Shown: positions 62,555 through 64,000 of the stretch, piece by piece
Numbering within the stretch: the stretch's first letter is position 1
Layout: each line of letters begins with the position of its first letter
Assembly (NCBI RefSeq): GCF_016862215.1
Contig: NZ_BOMN01000057.1
Span: forward strand, 186,001 to 250,000
DNA length: 64,000 nucleotides
Direction of reading: 5' to 3'
Source of the DNA: Winogradskya humida
Lineage (GTDB): Bacteria > Actinomycetota > Actinomycetes > Mycobacteriales > Micromonosporaceae
The notes under the pieces: generated by a model
Seen by the model: the letters and a program-made list of their open reading frames with translations, nothing else
What the model was told of the DNA's origin: nothing
Database searches by the model: none
Position numbers and translations under genes: made by a program

Positions 62555-63931
62555 ATGACAACGAGCACTAACCGCGGGCAGGCCGAAAGGCCTGCCCGCG
62601 CGTCTACCCCGTCCGGCCGCCCCGCCGCCACCCCCAGACGGACGAAGACCGATTCCCTGCAAGACGGTGTACGCCGCACGACTCTCCCGAGCGGCCTGCG
62701 CATCCTCACCGAGGCGATCCCGACAACCCGCAGCGCCGCACTCGGCGTGTGGGTCCGGATCGGCTCCCGCGATGAGACGCCCGCGATGTCCGGCGCCTCG
62801 CACTTCCTCGAACACCTGCTGTTCAAGGGCACGGAGAAGCGCTCGGCCCTCGACATCTCCGCGGAGATCGAGGCCGTCGGCGGCGAGACCAACGCCTTCA
62901 CCACGAAGGAATACACCTGCTACTACGCGCGGGTGCTCGACGCCGACCTGCCGCTCGCCATCGACGTGCTCTGTGACGCCGTCGCCAACTCGGTGCTCGC
63001 CCCGGCCGACGTGGAGACCGAGCGTGGCGTGATCCTCGAGGAGATCGCCATGCACGACGACGAGCCCGGTGACGAGGTGCACGACGTCTTCAGCGAGGCG
63101 ATCTTCGGTCCGGGCACGGCGCTGGGCCGGTTGATCTCCGGCACCGAGGAGACCATCACGCCGATGACGCGTACGCAGATCAACCGGTTCTATCGCAGCC
63201 GGTACAAAGCGTCCGAGATCGTCATCACCGCGGCCGGCAACCTCGACCATGCGAAGGTCGTCAAGCTCGTCCGGGCAACGCTCGCGGGCAGTCCGCTCGA
63301 TCACGAGCCCGAGCAGGCGAAACCGCGCTCGACGACCCGGCACAAGACGCAGCGCCCGACGACGGTTGTCCGCAACCGGGACACCGAGCAGGCCCACCTC
63401 GTCCTCGGCGGGATCGGCATCACCCGCGACGACGAGCGGCGTTTCGCGCTGGGCGTGCTCAACAACGTCCTCGGCGGGGGCATGTCGAGCCGGCTGTTCC
63501 AGGAGATCCGGGAGAAGCGCGGGCTCGCGTATTCGGTCTACTCCTACGGCAGCCAGTACGCCGACGCGGGCCTCTTCGGCGTCTACGCGGGCTGCGCGCC
63601 GGGCAAGGCCGACGAGGTGCTGAAACTGATCCGCGCCGAGTTGGCCGCGGTGGCAGCCGACGGCATCACCGAGGCCGAGCTGGCCCGGGGCAAGGGCATG
63701 GTCAAGGGCTCGTACGTCCTCGGCCTGGAGGACACCGGCTCGCGGATGAGCCGCCTCGCGAAGTCCGAGCTGCTCTACGGCGACCTGATGGGCGTCGATG
63801 AGCTGCTGGCCCGGGTCGACGAGGTCACCCTCCAGGAATGCAACGAGCTCGCCGCCGACCTGTTCACCCAGCCGATGTCCCTCGCGGTGGTCGGGCCGTT
63901 CGACGACGACGCCTTCGCGGCCGCCAGCTAA
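62555..63931 (+). CDS. pepR: M16-family zinc metallopeptidase (PepR-like)
   Basis: 458 residues from ATG 62555, 7 bp after pnp. The inverted zinc motif HFLEH is in GASHFLEHLLFKGTEKRS, and the distal Glu is in ERGVILEEIAMHDDEPGDEVHDVF. The second, inactive repeat follows after residue 250. Mitochondrial-processing-peptidase-like enzymes of this type follow pnp in actinobacteria (Rv2782c PepR). The N-terminal 35 residues are a Thr/Ser/Pro/Arg-rich extension. No signal peptide is visible. Confidence 0.94.
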   Translation: MTTSTNRGQAERPARASTPSGRPAATPRRTKTDSLQDGVRRTTLPSGLRILTEAIPTTRSAALGVWVRIGSRDETPAMSGASHFLEHLLFKGTEKRSALDISAEIEAVGGETNAFTTKEYTCYYARVLDADLPLAIDVLCDAVANSVLAPADVETERGVILEEIAMHDDEPGDEVHDVFSEAIFGPGTALGRLISGTEETITPMTRTQINRFYRSRYKASEIVITAAGNLDHAKVVKLVRATLAGSPLDHEPEQAKPRSTTRHKTQRPTTVVRNRDTEQAHLVLGGIGITRDDERRFALGVLNNVLGGGMSSRLFQEIREKRGLAYSVYSYGSQYADAGLFGVYAGCAPGKADEVLKLIRAELAAVAADGITEAELARGKGMVKGSYVLGLEDTGSRMSRLAKSELLYGDLMGVDELLARVDEVTLQECNELAADLFTQPMSLAVVGPFDDDAFAAAS

Positions 63932-63934
63932 CCT
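63929..63934 (+). promoter_or_regulatory. -10 box TAACCT overlapping the pepR stop
   Basis: TAACCT begins with the TAA stop of pepR and lies 8 nt before GTG 63943, the usual leaderless spacing here. Confidence 0.45.
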
Positions 63935-63942
63935 GGGACCCC

Positions 63943-64000
63943 GTGACCGTCGTCAGCCCCCCGCCCCCCGTCGAGGAAACGGCGGCCCCTGCGGCTCGCC
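63943..64000 (+). CDS. Start of an unidentified gene (3' partial)
   Basis: GTG 63943 opens a frame (M)TVVSPPPPVEETAAPAAR that runs off the window. Only 19 residues are visible, Pro/Ala-rich and non-diagnostic. From operon position it could be a second M16 peptidase or another gene downstream of pepR, but sequence alone does not say. Confidence 0.5.
   Translation, partial: MTVVSPPPPVEETAAPAAR

Overview
The window is very GC-rich actinobacterial chromosome. Codon usage, frequent GTG starts, MMPL, YhgE/Pip, PadR and DUF4439 proteins, and a gene order matching the dxr-to-pepR stretch of the actinobacterial core genome all fit. I infer a filamentous member of the Micromonosporaceae (Actinoplanes or Micromonospora type), but this rests on gene content, not on a marker search. 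No rRNA, intact tRNA, insertion sequence, prophage or CRISPR array was seen.

There are two intermixed layers. The conserved layer is on the + strand: dxr-rip1-ispG (10.1-13.7 kb), the GNAT gene that usually follows (here inverted, 14.3-15.2 kb), map (41.3 kb), rimP-nusA-ylxR-infB (44.6-49.8 kb), DUF503-rbfA-DHH phosphodiesterase-MATE exporter-truB (51.0-55.5 kb), then ribF, rpsO, pnp and an M16 peptidase (58.7-63.9 kb). It covers isoprenoid precursor synthesis, regulated intramembrane proteolysis, translation initiation, ribosome maturation, tRNA modification and RNA decay. The same order of core genes is known in Mycobacterium tuberculosis.

The accessory layer fills the gaps. 1-10 kb: an MBL-Rieske protein (5' end cut by the window), an esterase and a MerR regulator, a hydrolase and TetR pair, an FAD oxidoreductase, an MMPL transporter, and YihY and YcxB-like membrane proteins. 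15-27 kb: a PadR regulator, an F420-type oxidoreductase, a TetR-controlled ABC/YhgE operon, and a same-strand run of DUF998 protein, helix-turn-helix regulator, histidine kinase, NarL-type regulator, ABC ATPase and ABC permease, followed by an SDR and a MerR gene. 28-36.6 kb: an amine-catabolism cluster (APC permease, glutamine-synthetase-like ligase, aldehyde dehydrogenase, SDR, two class-I amidotransferase-like hydrolases) that fits a gamma-glutamylation (Puu-type) route. 36.6-41.2 kb: an HD-domain protein, then a 1213-residue hybrid kinase/PP2C phosphatase/RsbW-like protein facing a STAS anti-sigma antagonist. 42-44.4 kb: a VIT/CCC1 metal transporter, a nucleotidyltransferase-like protein and two small ferritin-like proteins. 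55.5-58.6 kb: a second hybrid kinase with a receiver, inserted between truB and ribF.

Three sequence-level themes recur. (i) Different short tandem repeats (periods 7, 12, 14, 15, 18, 28, 30 and about 48 bp) lie just 3' of genes; the most striking is an uninterrupted array of 46 heptamers at 34.0-34.4 kb whose core is a regular GGG-N4 ladder. (ii) Many genes have a TANNNT -10 box 6-8 nt before the start codon and no Shine-Dalgarno, as expected for leaderless mRNAs; this was used to choose starts. (iii) Perfect or near-perfect palindromes sit in promoters beside MerR, TetR, ArsR-like and amine-catabolism genes.
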